NCBI GenBank assembly: GCA_003214215.1
Contig: QCLX01000005.1
Coordinates: 1 to 64,000 of the forward strand
DNA length: 64,000 bases
DNA from: Prochlorococcus sp. AG-418-G18
GTDB lineage: Bacteria; Cyanobacteriota; Cyanobacteriia; PCC-6307; Cyanobiaceae
Reading direction: 5' to 3'
Part shown: in pieces, positions 30,961-40,564 of the stretch
How positions within the stretch are numbered: position 1 is the first letter of the stretch
Layout of the letters: each line of letters starts with the position of its first letter
Notes under the pieces: model-generated
The model's database searches: none
What the model was told of the DNA's origin: nothing
The model's input: only the letters and a program-made list of their open reading frames with translations
Translations under genes and position numbers: made by a program

Positions 30961-31695
30961 TTGGTTGAATCTAATCAAAATCAAGATTCGAACCTAGGAT
31001 CTAGGCTTCAACAAGATCTTAAAAATGATCTCATCGCTGGATTGTTGGTTGTAATACCTTTAGCAACAACTATTTGGTTGTCATCATTAGTTAGTAAATT
31101 TGTTCTAACATTAGTTACTTCTGTTCCTAAGCAATTAAATCCTTTTATTACTTTAAATCCTTTATTACAAGATTTAATTAATCTTACTCTGGGTTTAACT
31201 GTTCCTTTATTAGCTATTCTGCTTATAGGTCTAATGGCTAGAAATTTTGTAGGAAGATGGTTATTAGAATTTGGAGAGGGCACATTATCAAAAATTCCTG
31301 TAGCAGGGGCTGTTTATAAAACTCTTAAACAATTGCTTGAAACTTTTTTAAGTAATAAATCTAACCGATTTAGAAGAGTTGTTTTAGTTGAATATCCACG
31401 TGAAGGTCTTTATAGTGTAGGTTTTGTAACTGGTGATGTTGGCCCTTCTTTGCAGCCAGATTTGGAAGAAAAGTTGCTTAGTGTTTTCATCCCAACAGCA
31501 CCTAATCCTACTACTGGATGGTATACCTTGGTTCCTGAGTCCTCAGTTAAGGATTTAGAAATTTCTGTTGAAGATGCTTTCAGAACAATAATTTCTGTTG
31601 GGATAGTTAATCCAGATGAAAAAAATAACATGACAAATCCAACATTTTCGAAATTATTTTCTCAATTACGTGCGTCTACTAATACTTCCTCTTGA
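30961..31695 (+). CDS. DUF502 family membrane protein
   Basis: The 244-residue protein has a DUF502 core with two membrane-spanning segments: LIAGLLVVIPLATTIWLSSL near residue 25 and LTLGLTVPLLAILLIGLMA near 80. A conserved soluble part follows, with the segments GTLSKIPVAGAVYKTLKQLLE and VFIPTAPNPTTGW. The start is a TTG, since no ATG lies upstream in frame. The role is unknown, although homologues are widespread in cyanobacteria and plants. nusB follows immediately, and the gene is divergent from queG. Confidence 0.88.
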   Translation: MVESNQNQDSNLGSRLQQDLKNDLIAGLLVVIPLATTIWLSSLVSKFVLTLVTSVPKQLNPFITLNPLLQDLINLTLGLTVPLLAILLIGLMARNFVGRWLLEFGEGTLSKIPVAGAVYKTLKQLLETFLSNKSNRFRRVVLVEYPREGLYSVGFVTGDVGPSLQPDLEEKLLSVFIPTAPNPTTGWYTLVPESSVKDLEISVEDAFRTIISVGIVNPDEKNNMTNPTFSKLFSQLRASTNTSS

Positions 31696-31698
31696 TTG

Positions 31699-32328
31699 AT
31701 GCATAATACCAAATCCCTTTCTAGAGAGTTATCCTTAATCTCTCTAGGTCTAATAAATGATGAAAGTAACTTTAAATTAAATAAATTGCAGATAGAAGAG
31801 ATTTTTGAATCTGCTTTGGATTCTCTAATAAATCACTGTAGAGATCAATTAGATAATTGTGAATCAGACTTGGAAAATGCATCACAAAAAATATTAGATA
31901 GTGAATTGCAAGAAGGGGTCGAATCCTCTTTTTCAAATGTTAGAGATGAGATAAAAAAATCTCTAAAAAAAATTGAAATTGTAATGAATACACTCTCAGC
32001 AACTTTAGATTTTCCAAAATTAATAATTTCTAGTGGACAAATTGATATAAGAGAAGATGTAAACCATAGGATTAGTAATATTATTAACAACCTTACTACT
32101 ATCGATTCAGATATTGATCAAGTAATGGATGGCTGGAGATTAAAAAGATTACCAAGAATTGACCGAGATATTTTGCGTTTAGCATATGTGGATATTAATT
32201 TTTTAGGCACACCTGTTGCTGTTGCTTGTGATGAGGCAGTAAATTTAGCAAATAAATATAGTGATATACAAGGAAGAAAATTTATTAATGGAGTTTTAAG
32301 GAGATTACAAACAGTTAATTTGAAATGA
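31699..32328 (+). CDS. nusB: Transcription antitermination factor NusB
   Basis: NusB binds boxA RNA with S10 and prevents premature termination of rRNA transcripts. The conserved C-terminal part is present: RLPRIDRDILRLAYVDI and later DIQGRKFINGVLRRL. At about 209 residues it is longer than the E. coli protein because of an insert of about 60 residues in the middle, which is common in cyanobacteria. ATG 31699 follows the DUF502 stop by 3 bp and a TTG. ftsY lies 57 bp downstream. Confidence 0.93.
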   Translation: MHNTKSLSRELSLISLGLINDESNFKLNKLQIEEIFESALDSLINHCRDQLDNCESDLENASQKILDSELQEGVESSFSNVRDEIKKSLKKIEIVMNTLSATLDFPKLIISSGQIDIREDVNHRISNIINNLTTIDSDIDQVMDGWRLKRLPRIDRDILRLAYVDINFLGTPVAVACDEAVNLANKYSDIQGRKFINGVLRRLQTVNLK

Positions 32329-32385
32329 TTATTTGATATAAATAAATAGTAATTTAAAATTTTTAAATACGTACTATAAATATTA

Positions 32386-33660
32386 ATGACTAATACTGAT
32401 TCTGATAATTCTCGAGAGTGGGCTGCAGAAGCTTATGCACTTTTAAAAAAACGACAAGAAGAACAGAAGAAAGAAGAACAGAAGAAAGAAGAACAGAAGA
32501 AAGAAGAACAGAAGAAAGAAGAACAGAAGAAAGAAGAACAGAAGAAAGAAGAACAGAAGAAAGAAGAACAGAAGAAAGATTTGATTGATAGTGTTAGTAA
32601 AGAAAATATTCCTGGACTTTCTAAAACTGTTGTTGAACCTGAATTAGGAGAATTTGATGATAATTTTACTTGGTCAGCAATGGTACTAGCAGCTCAAGGA
32701 AAAAAAATAAATCAAATATCTTTAGATGAAATTGATTGGTTAACTAAATTAAGAAGAGGATTAGAAGAAACTCGAAAAGGATTTGTAACTGAATTATTGG
32801 ATAAATTGGGGGATGATCCTCTTACTCCTGAATCTCTCGATGATTTAGAAACCCTTTTAATAAGAGCAGATGTAGGAATTGGTACAACTGATAAAGTTAT
32901 AAGTGCTCTCAGAACAAAATTAAACGAAGAAGTCTTGGGTGGTGAAGCTGGAATAAAATTTTTAAAGAAGGAATTAAAATTAATCATAGATAAACCAATA
33001 CTCAATTCAGGTACTGATCTTTTAGTGCCTAAAAAGGGAAAGTTAAACGTCTGGTTATTGGTTGGAGTTAATGGAGTTGGTAAAACTACTACATTGGGAA
33101 AACTAGCATATTTGTCATCAAGCAGTAATTATAAAACTTTGATAGCTGCTGCTGATACTTTCAGAGCTGCTGCTGTAGAGCAGCTTAAAGTATGGGGTGA
33201 GAGGAGTAATGTTGATGTTATTTCTAATCAATCAAAAAATGCTGATCCAGCGGCTGTAGTTTTTGATGCAATTAATTCCGCAAAAAAAAGAAATGTTGAG
33301 TTATTACTAGTTGATACAGCAGGTAGATTGCAAACAAAAAATAATTTGATGGATGAATTAGCAAAAATAAAAAAAATTATTGATAAAAAGGTTCCAGATG
33401 CAATTATTGAATCATTATTAGTTTTAGATGCAAGTCAGGGTCAAAATGGCTTAAAGCAAGCAAAAAGTTTTGCCAAGTCAGCGAATTTAAGTGGAGCAAT
33501 TATCACTAAATTAGATGGTACTTCTAGAGGAGGCGTATCTTTAGCTGTATCTGAAGAAGTTAATTTGCCGATAAGATTTATTGCGGCTGGAGAAGGCATA
33601 AAAGATTTGAGACCTTTTAATAGTTATGAATTTGTGGAGGCTATGCTTGCAGACAAATAA
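32386..33660 (+). CDS. ftsY: Signal recognition particle receptor FtsY
   Basis: FtsY docks SRP-ribosome complexes at the membrane. The NG GTPase domain is intact: GVNGVGKTTTLGKLA (G1), DTAGRLQ (G3), TKLDGTSRGG (G4) and the closing FNSYEFVEAML. The acidic N-terminal A domain is replaced by a low-complexity stretch, residues 25-64, made of eight perfect EEQKK repeats, which should form a single long charged helix. The protein has 424 residues. The repeat number is likely to vary between strains without affecting the NG core. Confidence 0.96.
   Translation: MTNTDSDNSREWAAEAYALLKKRQEEQKKEEQKKEEQKKEEQKKEEQKKEEQKKEEQKKEEQKKDLIDSVSKENIPGLSKTVVEPELGEFDDNFTWSAMVLAAQGKKINQISLDEIDWLTKLRRGLEETRKGFVTELLDKLGDDPLTPESLDDLETLLIRADVGIGTTDKVISALRTKLNEEVLGGEAGIKFLKKELKLIIDKPILNSGTDLLVPKKGKLNVWLLVGVNGVGKTTTLGKLAYLSSSSNYKTLIAAADTFRAAAVEQLKVWGERSNVDVISNQSKNADPAAVVFDAINSAKKRNVELLLVDTAGRLQTKNNLMDELAKIKKIIDKKVPDAIIESLLVLDASQGQNGLKQAKSFAKSANLSGAIITKLDGTSRGGVSLAVSEEVNLPIRFIAAGEGIKDLRPFNSYEFVEAMLADK
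32458..32577 (+). repeat. Eightfold perfect 15-bp tandem repeat inside ftsY
   Basis: The unit GAAGAACAGAAGAAA occurs eight times without any base difference, encoding EEQKK each time. The 15-bp unit keeps frame whatever the copy number, so slipped-strand changes alter only helix length. The identity between copies, including third codon positions, implies recent expansion or ongoing homogenisation. Confidence 0.97.
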
Positions 33661-33727
33661 ATATTTAATTAAATTTTTTTAAAAATTTAAATTTAATGTT
33701 AAAACATACATATCTATAACATTTGTT

Positions 33728-35071
33728 GTGACGAATAATCAAAAAGAACAATTATTTTCCAACAAATTTATTCAAAAATTTTTAGATGATGAATCTAAAG
33801 TATTTCTAAAAGATAAATACAAATTTGCTGAAATTGCATCTTCATTAGCCTATTATTTAAAATCTTTTTCCAATATTGATAAATTACTTGACTATATATG
33901 CTTAATCTTAAAACATATTTTTTATAAAAAAATAATACTTATTATTCCTTTAAATTATGAAGGAGATATATGGAATGAAAATATAAAAATATCTGCGAAT
34001 GATGAATTTCTAAAAATACAAGAAGAAATTATTGTTTTTTTGAATCAATTTAATTTTTCTAAAAATTTTAAGAAAAAAGAAATTCTAACTTTTGAAAATG
34101 CTTTAAAAAATAATTTTACTGAATATAAAATCGAAACAAATAAAATATTATCTAGAGGTAAATGTAGAGGATTTATTTACATCTTTAGTAAAGATTTACT
34201 TGGCGAAAATATCAATGATGATTGTAATTTTAATTTTATTCAAAATTGTCTCGCTGTTGGATTAGAAAACTATTGCTTAATAAAAACAAAGAAAAGACAT
34301 GAGAATATAGATAGAGAAATTTCTACCGGAGCTGAAATACAATCGCAATTGCTCCCAGATTATTGCCCAATTATTTATGGTGTAGATCTTGCTGCACATT
34401 GTAGACCTGCACTGCAATTAGGCGGTGATTACTATGATTTTATGTGTTTAAAGACAAATATCTCAGAAGAAAGAAAAGAAAAAGCTAGATGGGCATTGGT
34501 GATAGGTGATGTTATGGGGAAAGGAATACCTGCTGGTCTTTTAATGACTATGCTAAGAGGAATGCTACGCGCAGAGGTTCTAACGGGTTTGCCTCCGGAT
34601 AGAATTTTGCATGATTTAAATCAATTAGCAATAAACGATTTAGATCAATCACATAGGTTTGTAACATTGTTCTATTCGGATTATGATCCAAGGACTAGAA
34701 AATTGAGATTTTCTAATGCGGCGCATAATCCTCCCTTACTTTGGAAAAGCTCAGATCAGAAAATTATAAAATTAGATGCAGAAGGTGTTGTACTTGGACT
34801 ACAAAAAGACGCTGCATATAATATTGGTGAAATCAAACTGAATGAAAACGATTTAGTTCTTTATTATACTGATGGAGTAATTGATACTTCCAATGCTCTA
34901 GGTGAAAGATTTGATGAGGAAAGATTAATTAAAATTTTTACAAAATTATGCAAGCAATCGTATACATCTCAAGAAATTTTAAATAGAATATTTAAAAAAC
35001 TTGATGACTTTACAGGACAAAATAGACATTTGGAAGATGATGCATCAATGATTGTTTTTCAATTGAAATAG
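33728..35071 (+). CDS. PP2C-type serine phosphatase (RsbU/SpoIIE-like)
   Basis: The 447-residue protein has an N-terminal region of about 190 residues that may be a degenerate GAF-type sensor, followed by a SpoIIE/PP2C-SIG phosphatase domain. Metal-binding aspartates are visible in GGDYYDF and GDVMGKGIPAGLLMTMLRG, and later in YTDGVIDTSN and LEDDASMIVFQ. Such enzymes dephosphorylate anti-anti-sigma factors. No STAS or anti-sigma gene is nearby, so the partner is unknown. The start is GTG at 33728, as no ATG fits. Confidence 0.85.
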   Translation: MTNNQKEQLFSNKFIQKFLDDESKVFLKDKYKFAEIASSLAYYLKSFSNIDKLLDYICLILKHIFYKKIILIIPLNYEGDIWNENIKISANDEFLKIQEEIIVFLNQFNFSKNFKKKEILTFENALKNNFTEYKIETNKILSRGKCRGFIYIFSKDLLGENINDDCNFNFIQNCLAVGLENYCLIKTKKRHENIDREISTGAEIQSQLLPDYCPIIYGVDLAAHCRPALQLGGDYYDFMCLKTNISEERKEKARWALVIGDVMGKGIPAGLLMTMLRGMLRAEVLTGLPPDRILHDLNQLAINDLDQSHRFVTLFYSDYDPRTRKLRFSNAAHNPPLLWKSSDQKIIKLDAEGVVLGLQKDAAYNIGEIKLNENDLVLYYTDGVIDTSNALGERFDEERLIKIFTKLCKQSYTSQEILNRIFKKLDDFTGQNRHLEDDASMIVFQLK

Positions 35072-35131
35072 ATATTTTGTCACATATATAAAAAAATGCT
35101 TTATTAGATATATCTAAAGTTATTAATTGAT

Positions 35132-36511
35132 ATGGGAAAAGTTTGGAGTAAAAGATTTGATAATATTCTTAATCCTTTCATTGAAAAGTTTAATGCTTCA
35201 ATTTGCTTTGATAGAAAACTTATTTTAGAAGATTTAGATTGCTCGATTGCTCATGCAAAAATGCTTGGCAAAACTAAAGTTTTATCTACTACTGAAACTA
35301 TTGAGATTATGAATGGTTTAGAGACAATTAAAGTTGATTATTTGGAGGGAAAATTCTCTCCTAATCTTCCTTCTGAGGATATTCACTATTTTATTGAAGA
35401 AAAACTAATTAGTTTAATTGGAGAAACTGGAAAAAAATTACATACTGGTAGAAGTAGAAATGATCAAGTAGGCACTGATTTAAGATTGTGGCTCAGGAAA
35501 GAGATTGATAATCTTGAAATTCTAATAATTGACTTACAAAAATCATTTTTTTATCTTGCTAAATCCCATATTCATACCTTAATTCCAGGATATACGCATA
35601 TGCAAAGAGCTCAACCATTATCTTTAGCTCATCATTTTTTGGCTTACTTAGAAATGTTCCAAAGAGATAGAGAAAGGTTTAAAGAAGTACGATCAAGAGT
35701 GAATACTTGCCCACTAGGTGCTGCAGCATTAGCTGGGACCAAAATAAAAATAGATAGAAATTTTACAGCTTCAGAATTGGGTTTTGAAAAGATTTATAAA
35801 AACAGTATTGATGCAGTGAGTGATAGAGATTTTTGTATAGAGTTTGTTTCTGCATCTGCTATAGCAATGTCTCATTTGAGTAAAATTTCTGAGGAAATAA
35901 TTTTATGGGTAACAGATGAATTTTCTTTTGCAAAATTGACAGATAAATGTGCGACTGGCAGTAGCTTGATGCCTCAGAAAAAAAATCCTGATGTTCCAGA
36001 ATTGATAAGAGGTAAAACCGGAAGAGTTTATGGACATCTTCAAGCATTATTAACCATGGTTAAAGGGGTACCACTCGCATACAATAAGGATTTCCAAGAG
36101 GATAAAGAACCAATATTTGATACAGCAGAGACTATATCATCTTGTATAAAAGCAATGACTATTTTAATTAATGAAGGTTTAGAATTTAATATTAAAAATT
36201 TATCCGACGCAGTTGAAAACGACTTTTCTAATGCTACTGATTTGGCAGATTACTTAGTAAGAAAAAAGGTTCCTTTTAGGACTGCATACCAAGTTGTGGG
36301 TGAAATTGTAAAGTATTGCTTAGAGAGAAAAATATTATTTAAAAATCTTAAAGTTGAAGAATTTAAAAAATTTCATCCCAAATTCGATGAAGATGTTTTT
36401 CTAGATCTTGAACCTCGTAATGTTGTTAAGTCAAGAACAAGTGAAGGTGGAACAGGTTTCATACAAGTTGAAAAGGAGGTAAATAATTGGCAGAAAAAAT
36501 TGTTACTTTGA
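35132..36511 (+). CDS. argH: Argininosuccinate lyase
   Basis: ArgH cleaves argininosuccinate to arginine and fumarate. The 459-residue protein contains the superfamily signature [16 protein letters not shown] with the catalytic serine loop, the [16 protein letters not shown] segment near residue 105, and [10 protein letters not shown] with the active-site histidine. The ATG at 35132 gives the family's standard N-terminus ending in VWSKRF. The argG gene is on the other side of the origin. Confidence 0.97.
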   Translation: MGKVWSKRFDNILNPFIEKFNASICFDRKLILEDLDCSIAHAKMLGKTKVLSTTETIEIMNGLETIKVDYLEGKFSPNLPSEDIHYFIEEKLISLIGETGKKLHTGRSRNDQVGTDLRLWLRKEIDNLEILIIDLQKSFFYLAKSHIHTLIPGYTHMQRAQPLSLAHHFLAYLEMFQRDRERFKEVRSRVNTCPLGAAALAGTKIKIDRNFTASELGFEKIYKNSIDAVSDRDFCIEFVSASAIAMSHLSKISEEIILWVTDEFSFAKLTDKCATGSSLMPQKKNPDVPELIRGKTGRVYGHLQALLTMVKGVPLAYNKDFQEDKEPIFDTAETISSCIKAMTILINEGLEFNIKNLSDAVENDFSNATDLADYLVRKKVPFRTAYQVVGEIVKYCLERKILFKNLKVEEFKKFHPKFDEDVFLDLEPRNVVKSRTSEGGTGFIQVEKEVNNWQKKLLL

Positions 36512-36626
36512 ATCTAAATTATTTTTCTACAACAAGGGTATACTTTGAAGTAGAATAATAGAGTAAAGTTATAAAGCTACGCTTAGTAGTTTTTTTAATT
36601 AGGTAAATTTTTTTATTGAGTTTAAA

Positions 36627-37097
36627 GTGAGTATTTTTGTTGGCAATTTGCCTTTCCGTGCAGAACGTGAAGATGTTTTACAGTTATTTTCACCTTTTGG
36701 TGAAGTTATAAATTGTTCTCTTCCTCTTGAGAGAGATACTGGCAGAAAAAGAGGGTTCGCATTCGTTGAGATGGCAGATGAAGCAATTGAGTCAACAGCT
36801 ATTGATGGTTTGCAAGGAACTGAGCTTATGGGTAGGCCATTGAGAATTAATAAGGCAGAACCAAGAGGTTCGGGTGGATCTCGAAGAGGTGGAAGAGGTG
36901 GTGGCAACGGCGGTGGCTACGGTGGTGGTGGGAATTCTCAATCTAATACTTCTTATACTAATAAATCTTCCGGAGCAGAAGGTTGGGAAGATAGAAGTTA
37001 TGGGAATTCTTCTGAAAATTCTGAATATGAAAGTGGCAGAAGCAGGCGGAAAAGAGGAGTTTCTAATGAGAATAATGTTTCAAATGACGAAAATTAG
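36627..37097 (+). CDS. RRM RNA-binding protein with glycine-rich tail
   Basis: This 156-residue protein has one RNA recognition motif: RNP2 IFVGNLPF at residues 3-10 and RNP1 KRGFAFVEM near residue 48. A Gly/Arg/Asn/Ser-rich tail follows (SRRGGRGGGNGGGYGGGG) and then an acidic end. Rbp-type proteins of cyanobacteria bind RNA and are cold-induced, and some take part in mRNA localisation to thylakoids. The start is GTG at 36627. The 115-bp untranslated region before it is relatively long for this genome. The stop overlaps dus by 4 bp. Confidence 0.92.
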   Translation: MSIFVGNLPFRAEREDVLQLFSPFGEVINCSLPLERDTGRKRGFAFVEMADEAIESTAIDGLQGTELMGRPLRINKAEPRGSGGSRRGGRGGGNGGGYGGGGNSQSNTSYTNKSSGAEGWEDRSYGNSSENSEYESGRSRRKRGVSNENNVSNDEN

Positions 37098-38098
37098 TAA
37101 CCCATCTCTACAAGCTTCGAAGTTAATTTAAGAAGATACTTAATATCTAATTCTTTTTTTATAGATTTAATAGAAATTTGATTTCTCCAAATTTTGGCTT
37201 TTGGAATTCCTTCGACTAGATTTACGAGATGTTTACAAATATCCCAAGATTGTCCTCCATTAGTCAGATGCTTTTCTATGTATGGAATCAAAGAGAGGAT
37301 AATATCTGAAGCCGTTTTGTGTTTTGTATTAATTCCATAAACTTTTTGGTCAATTTCAGACCATCTTAAGGGATGTTTATAAACTGATCTTCCAACCATT
37401 ACACCATCAAAATCATTTAGGGCTTTTAGAGAGTCATCGATATTTGTAAACCCACCATTGATTTCTATTAATAATTCTGGATTTAATTTTTTTAATTTTT
37501 TTACTACATCATATTTAAGAGGAGGTATTGTCCTGTTTTGTTTCGGATTTAGACCTTTTAGTATCGCTTTTCTTGCATGAACTGTAAATCTGTCTGCACC
37601 AGCATTTGCAACATCTCTTACAAAATTATTCAAATTTATGAAATTGTCATCGTCGTCTACGCCAATTCTGTGTTTGATCGTCACTGGTAAGCTGCAGCTA
37701 TTTTTTAAGGATTCTATGCATTTTGCTACTTTTTCAGGATCTTTCATAAGTGAAGCGCCAAAGTTGCCTGAGCAAACTCTTGGACTTGGACAACCAACGT
37801 TAAAGTTTATTTCGTCATAGCCCCAATCCTGAGCAATTCGAGCAGCCTCTTTGAGAATCATAGGATCGTCTCCGCCAAATTGAATTGATATTGGGTGTTC
37901 TTCGCTATTAAAGTCTAGAAATTTTTCTTTTTTGGTTGTATAAACTAAACTTTGGGCTACAATCATTTCCGTATATAAAAGGGCTTTAGAACTTATTTTT
38001 CTCATTATCATTCTGAAATGTCTATCAGTACAATCCATCATTGGAGCAATACTTAATTTATGAATATTTTTTATAGAATTAGATTGATTAAAACTCAT
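37094..38098 (-). CDS. dusA: tRNA-dihydrouridine synthase (DusA type)
   Basis: Dus enzymes reduce uridines in the tRNA D-loop with FMN and NADPH. The 334-residue protein opens with the FMN-binding SIAPMMDCTDRHFR stretch, has the catalytic cysteine in the segment NFNVGCPSPRVCSGNFGASL and the later EINGGFTNIDD phosphate-binding part. The match to MMDCTDRHFR and CPSPRV points to the DusA subgroup. The gene is divergent from msrB with a gap of 22 bp, so their start regions nearly touch. Confidence 0.94.
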   Translation of the reverse strand: MSFNQSNSIKNIHKLSIAPMMDCTDRHFRMIMRKISSKALLYTEMIVAQSLVYTTKKEKFLDFNSEEHPISIQFGGDDPMILKEAARIAQDWGYDEINFNVGCPSPRVCSGNFGASLMKDPEKVAKCIESLKNSCSLPVTIKHRIGVDDDDNFINLNNFVRDVANAGADRFTVHARKAILKGLNPKQNRTIPPLKYDVVKKLKKLNPELLIEINGGFTNIDDSLKALNDFDGVMVGRSVYKHPLRWSEIDQKVYGINTKHKTASDIILSLIPYIEKHLTNGGQSWDICKHLVNLVEGIPKAKIWRNQISIKSIKKELDIKYLLKLTSKLVEMGY

Positions 38099-38120
38099 GA
38101 CTCTTATGTGATTTAAATAT

Positions 38121-38615
38121 ATGAATCAATTTTTAACGAGAAGATCATTTATTCTAATTCCTACTATGTCAATCTTAAAAATAATCTTTAAGCCTATGAA
38201 AGCATTAGCATCTTCACTTAATTCTAATGAGAATTGGAATTTATCGAAAGAAGAATGGAAATCTAGGCTTAGTCCCGAATCTTATTATATTTTAAGGGAG
38301 GAAGGAACTGAAAGAGCCTTTAGTAGCCAATTAAATAATGAAAAAAGAAAAGGAGTTTTTCATTGCGCAGGATGTGATTTGCCGCTTTTTCTATCAGATA
38401 AAAAGTATGATAGTGGCACAGGATGGCCAAGCTTTTGGGATTCCATTCAAGGATCTATTCAAACAAAGGTTGATTTTAAATTAATCGTACCAAGAACTGA
38501 ATATCATTGTTCTAGATGTGGAGGGCACCAAGGACATGTTTTTAATGATGGTCCATCTCCCACAGGAAAAAGGTACTGTAATAATGGCCTAGCATTAAGG
38601 TTTGTTCTTGATTAA
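38121..38615 (+). CDS. msrB: Peptide-methionine (R)-S-oxide reductase, Tat-exported
   Basis: MsrB repairs oxidised methionine of the R form. Two zinc cysteine pairs are present (C82/C85 in CAGCD and C130/C133 in CSRCGG), and the catalytic cysteine is C153 in RYCNNGLALRF. The first 35 residues form an N-terminal extension with twin arginines (TRRSFI, residues 6-11) and a hydrophobic stretch, the arrangement of a Tat signal peptide, with a possible cleavage site after ALA. This implies a lumenal or periplasmic enzyme. Confidence 0.93.
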   Translation: MNQFLTRRSFILIPTMSILKIIFKPMKALASSLNSNENWNLSKEEWKSRLSPESYYILREEGTERAFSSQLNNEKRKGVFHCAGCDLPLFLSDKKYDSGTGWPSFWDSIQGSIQTKVDFKLIVPRTEYHCSRCGGHQGHVFNDGPSPTGKRYCNNGLALRFVLD

Positions 38616-38622
38616 AAATTTG

Positions 38623-38636
38623 TGCGGCCTTCCGCA
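38623..38636 (+). terminator. Short GC hairpin between msrB and grpE
   Basis: TGCGG (38623-38627) and CCGCA (38632-38636) form a 5-bp GC stem with loop CCTT, followed by ACTTGTTTTG. It is short and the T run is broken, so it is at best a weak terminator for msrB. Confidence 0.35.
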
Positions 38637-38690
38637 ACTTGTTTTGTGCATCATTTTAATGGAAAATAGTTTTATTAAATTTCTAGAAAA

Positions 38691-39410
38691 ATGATTGAAA
38701 ATCAATCAGACAATATAAATAATAAAGAAAATGATATTTCTGACCAAGATAATGCTACATCTCCGGAAAATCAAATAGTTGAAAATGATGAATCATCATC
38801 TCAAAACACAGAAGACATAAATACTGAATTAAATGCTGAAGATTTAAAAAATACTGTTTCTAATAATGATGCAAGGTTGGAACAGTTAGAAAAAGAGCAT
38901 GAAACATTAAAAAATCAATATGTAAGAATTTCAGCAGACTTTGATAATTTTAGGAAAAGGCAATCTAGAGATCAGGATGATTTGAAAATCCAAATTGTTT
39001 CTAAGTCTTTAACCGCAATTCTTCCTATTGTTGATAATTTTGAGCGAGCAAGACAACAATTAAAACCAGAAAGTGAAGAAGCTCAATCTCTTCATAGAAG
39101 TTATCAAGGATTGTATAAACAATTGGTAGAAGTTTTAAAACAACAGGGAGTTGCACCGATGAGAGTTATTGGTCAGCAATTTGATCCAAGTTTGCATGAA
39201 GCTGTATTACGAGAACCAAGTGAAGATCTCAAAGAAGATTTTATTATCGAAGAATTACAGCGTGGATATCATTTAGAAGGTAAGGTTTTGAGGCATGCTC
39301 TAGTTAAAGTTTCTATGGGACCTGGCACACAAAATTCACAACAGGAAGTAGAAAAGGATAAAGTTGAGGAGGATATCGATTCAGAGGAAAATACATCTCA
39401 AGATGTATAA
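38691..39410 (+). CDS. grpE: Nucleotide exchange factor GrpE
   Basis: GrpE releases ADP from DnaK. The 239-residue protein has a long acidic, Asn-rich N-terminal region, a coiled coil with [19 protein letters not shown], and the conserved C-terminal wing around [12 protein letters not shown]-like [17 protein letters not shown] and [17 protein letters not shown]. dnaJ follows 29 bp later, making a classic chaperone pair, while dnaK lies 33 kb away across the origin. Confidence 0.96.
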   Translation: MIENQSDNINNKENDISDQDNATSPENQIVENDESSSQNTEDINTELNAEDLKNTVSNNDARLEQLEKEHETLKNQYVRISADFDNFRKRQSRDQDDLKIQIVSKSLTAILPIVDNFERARQQLKPESEEAQSLHRSYQGLYKQLVEVLKQQGVAPMRVIGQQFDPSLHEAVLREPSEDLKEDFIIEELQRGYHLEGKVLRHALVKVSMGPGTQNSQQEVEKDKVEEDIDSEENTSQDV

Positions 39411-39439
39411 ATTCCAAATTTTTACTTGAGCATTATCTA

Positions 39440-40564
39440 ATGGCTGATTTTTACCAAATACTTGGAGTTTCAAGAGATGCTGATGCGGATACGTTAAAAA
39501 AAGCTTATAGAAAATTAGCAAGACAATATCATCCTGACGTAAATAAAGAACCTGGTGCTGAAGATAAATTTAAGGAAATTGGGAAGGCTTATGAAGCATT
39601 AGCTGATCCTGAAACTAGAGCTAGATATGATCAGTTTGGAGAGGCTGGTCTTGGAGGTGCAGCTGGGATGCCCGATATGGGTGACATGGGGGGCTTCGCA
39701 GATTTATTTGAAACCTTTTTTAATGGCTTTGGTGGACAAAATCCACAGGGAGGCAGAACACAAAGAAGAGGTCCTCAACAAGGGGATGATTTAAGGTATG
39801 ACCTTAATGTTGACTTTAAAGATGCAATATTTGGCCAACAAAGAGAAATTAAAATTCCTCATCTTGAGACATGTGAAGTCTGTAGGGGAACAGGTGCAAA
39901 ACCGGGAACCGGACCAAAAACTTGTTCAACATGTGGAGGAAGTGGACAAGTTAGAAGAGCCACAAGAACACCTTTTGGTAATTTCACACAAGTAGCTGAA
40001 TGTCCTTCATGTAATGGAGCTGGTCAGACTATTGCAGATCCATGTGTCACTTGCGGCGGAAATGGAGTAAAGCAAGTTAGAAAAAAATTAAGAATTAATA
40101 TTCCTGCAGGAGTTGATACTGGTACTAAATTAAGAGTTTCTGGAGAGGGTAATGTTGGTTTGAAAGGCGGCCCACCTGGAGATCTTTATGTTTTTATCAA
40201 GGTTAAGAACGATTCAAAACTTAAAAGAGATGGTGTGACTATTTTCTCAGAAATATCTGTGAGTTATTTACAGGCTATTTTGGGAGATATTGTTCAAATT
40301 ACTACAGTTGACGGAAATGTTAATTTAAAAATTCCAAGTGGTACTCAACCAAATACAACTCTTTCACTTGAGAATAAAGGAGTACCCAGACTTGGTAATC
40401 CAGTTGCCAGAGGCAATCATGAAGTTTTAGTAAAGGTAAAATTGCCAACTCGTATAACTGACGATGAAAGAAAGCTTTTAGAGAGTTTAGCTTCCCAATA
40501 TTCAGATAAAAATATTAATTCCAGTAGTGGACTTTTTAGTAAATTATTTGGTAAAGAATCTTAA
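39440..40564 (+). CDS. dnaJ: Co-chaperone DnaJ (Hsp40)
   Basis: DnaJ stimulates DnaK ATPase activity and delivers substrates. The 374-residue type I protein is complete: J domain (residues 1-70) with the HPD motif in QYHPDVNK, a Gly/Met/Phe-rich linker, four zinc-binding CxxCxGxG-type repeats between about 145 and 215 ([32 protein letters not shown]) and the C-terminal substrate domain. The next gene's ATG shares the last base of the dnaJ stop codon, so translation is coupled. Confidence 0.97.
   Translation: MADFYQILGVSRDADADTLKKAYRKLARQYHPDVNKEPGAEDKFKEIGKAYEALADPETRARYDQFGEAGLGGAAGMPDMGDMGGFADLFETFFNGFGGQNPQGGRTQRRGPQQGDDLRYDLNVDFKDAIFGQQREIKIPHLETCEVCRGTGAKPGTGPKTCSTCGGSGQVRRATRTPFGNFTQVAECPSCNGAGQTIADPCVTCGGNGVKQVRKKLRINIPAGVDTGTKLRVSGEGNVGLKGGPPGDLYVFIKVKNDSKLKRDGVTIFSEISVSYLQAILGDIVQITTVDGNVNLKIPSGTQPNTTLSLENKGVPRLGNPVARGNHEVLVKVKLPTRITDDERKLLESLASQYSDKNINSSSGLFSKLFGKES

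Noticed and set aside
30985-31000. GATTCGAACC resembling the reverse complement of a tRNA T-loop
   Set aside because: It lies inside the DUF502 coding start, the T-stem pairs poorly and no acceptor, anticodon or D stem can be built around it.
32458-32577. The ftsY repeat as an assembly artefact
   Set aside because: All units are in frame and encode a charged helix at the position of the variable acidic A domain, which is plausible biology; an artefact cannot be excluded without reads.
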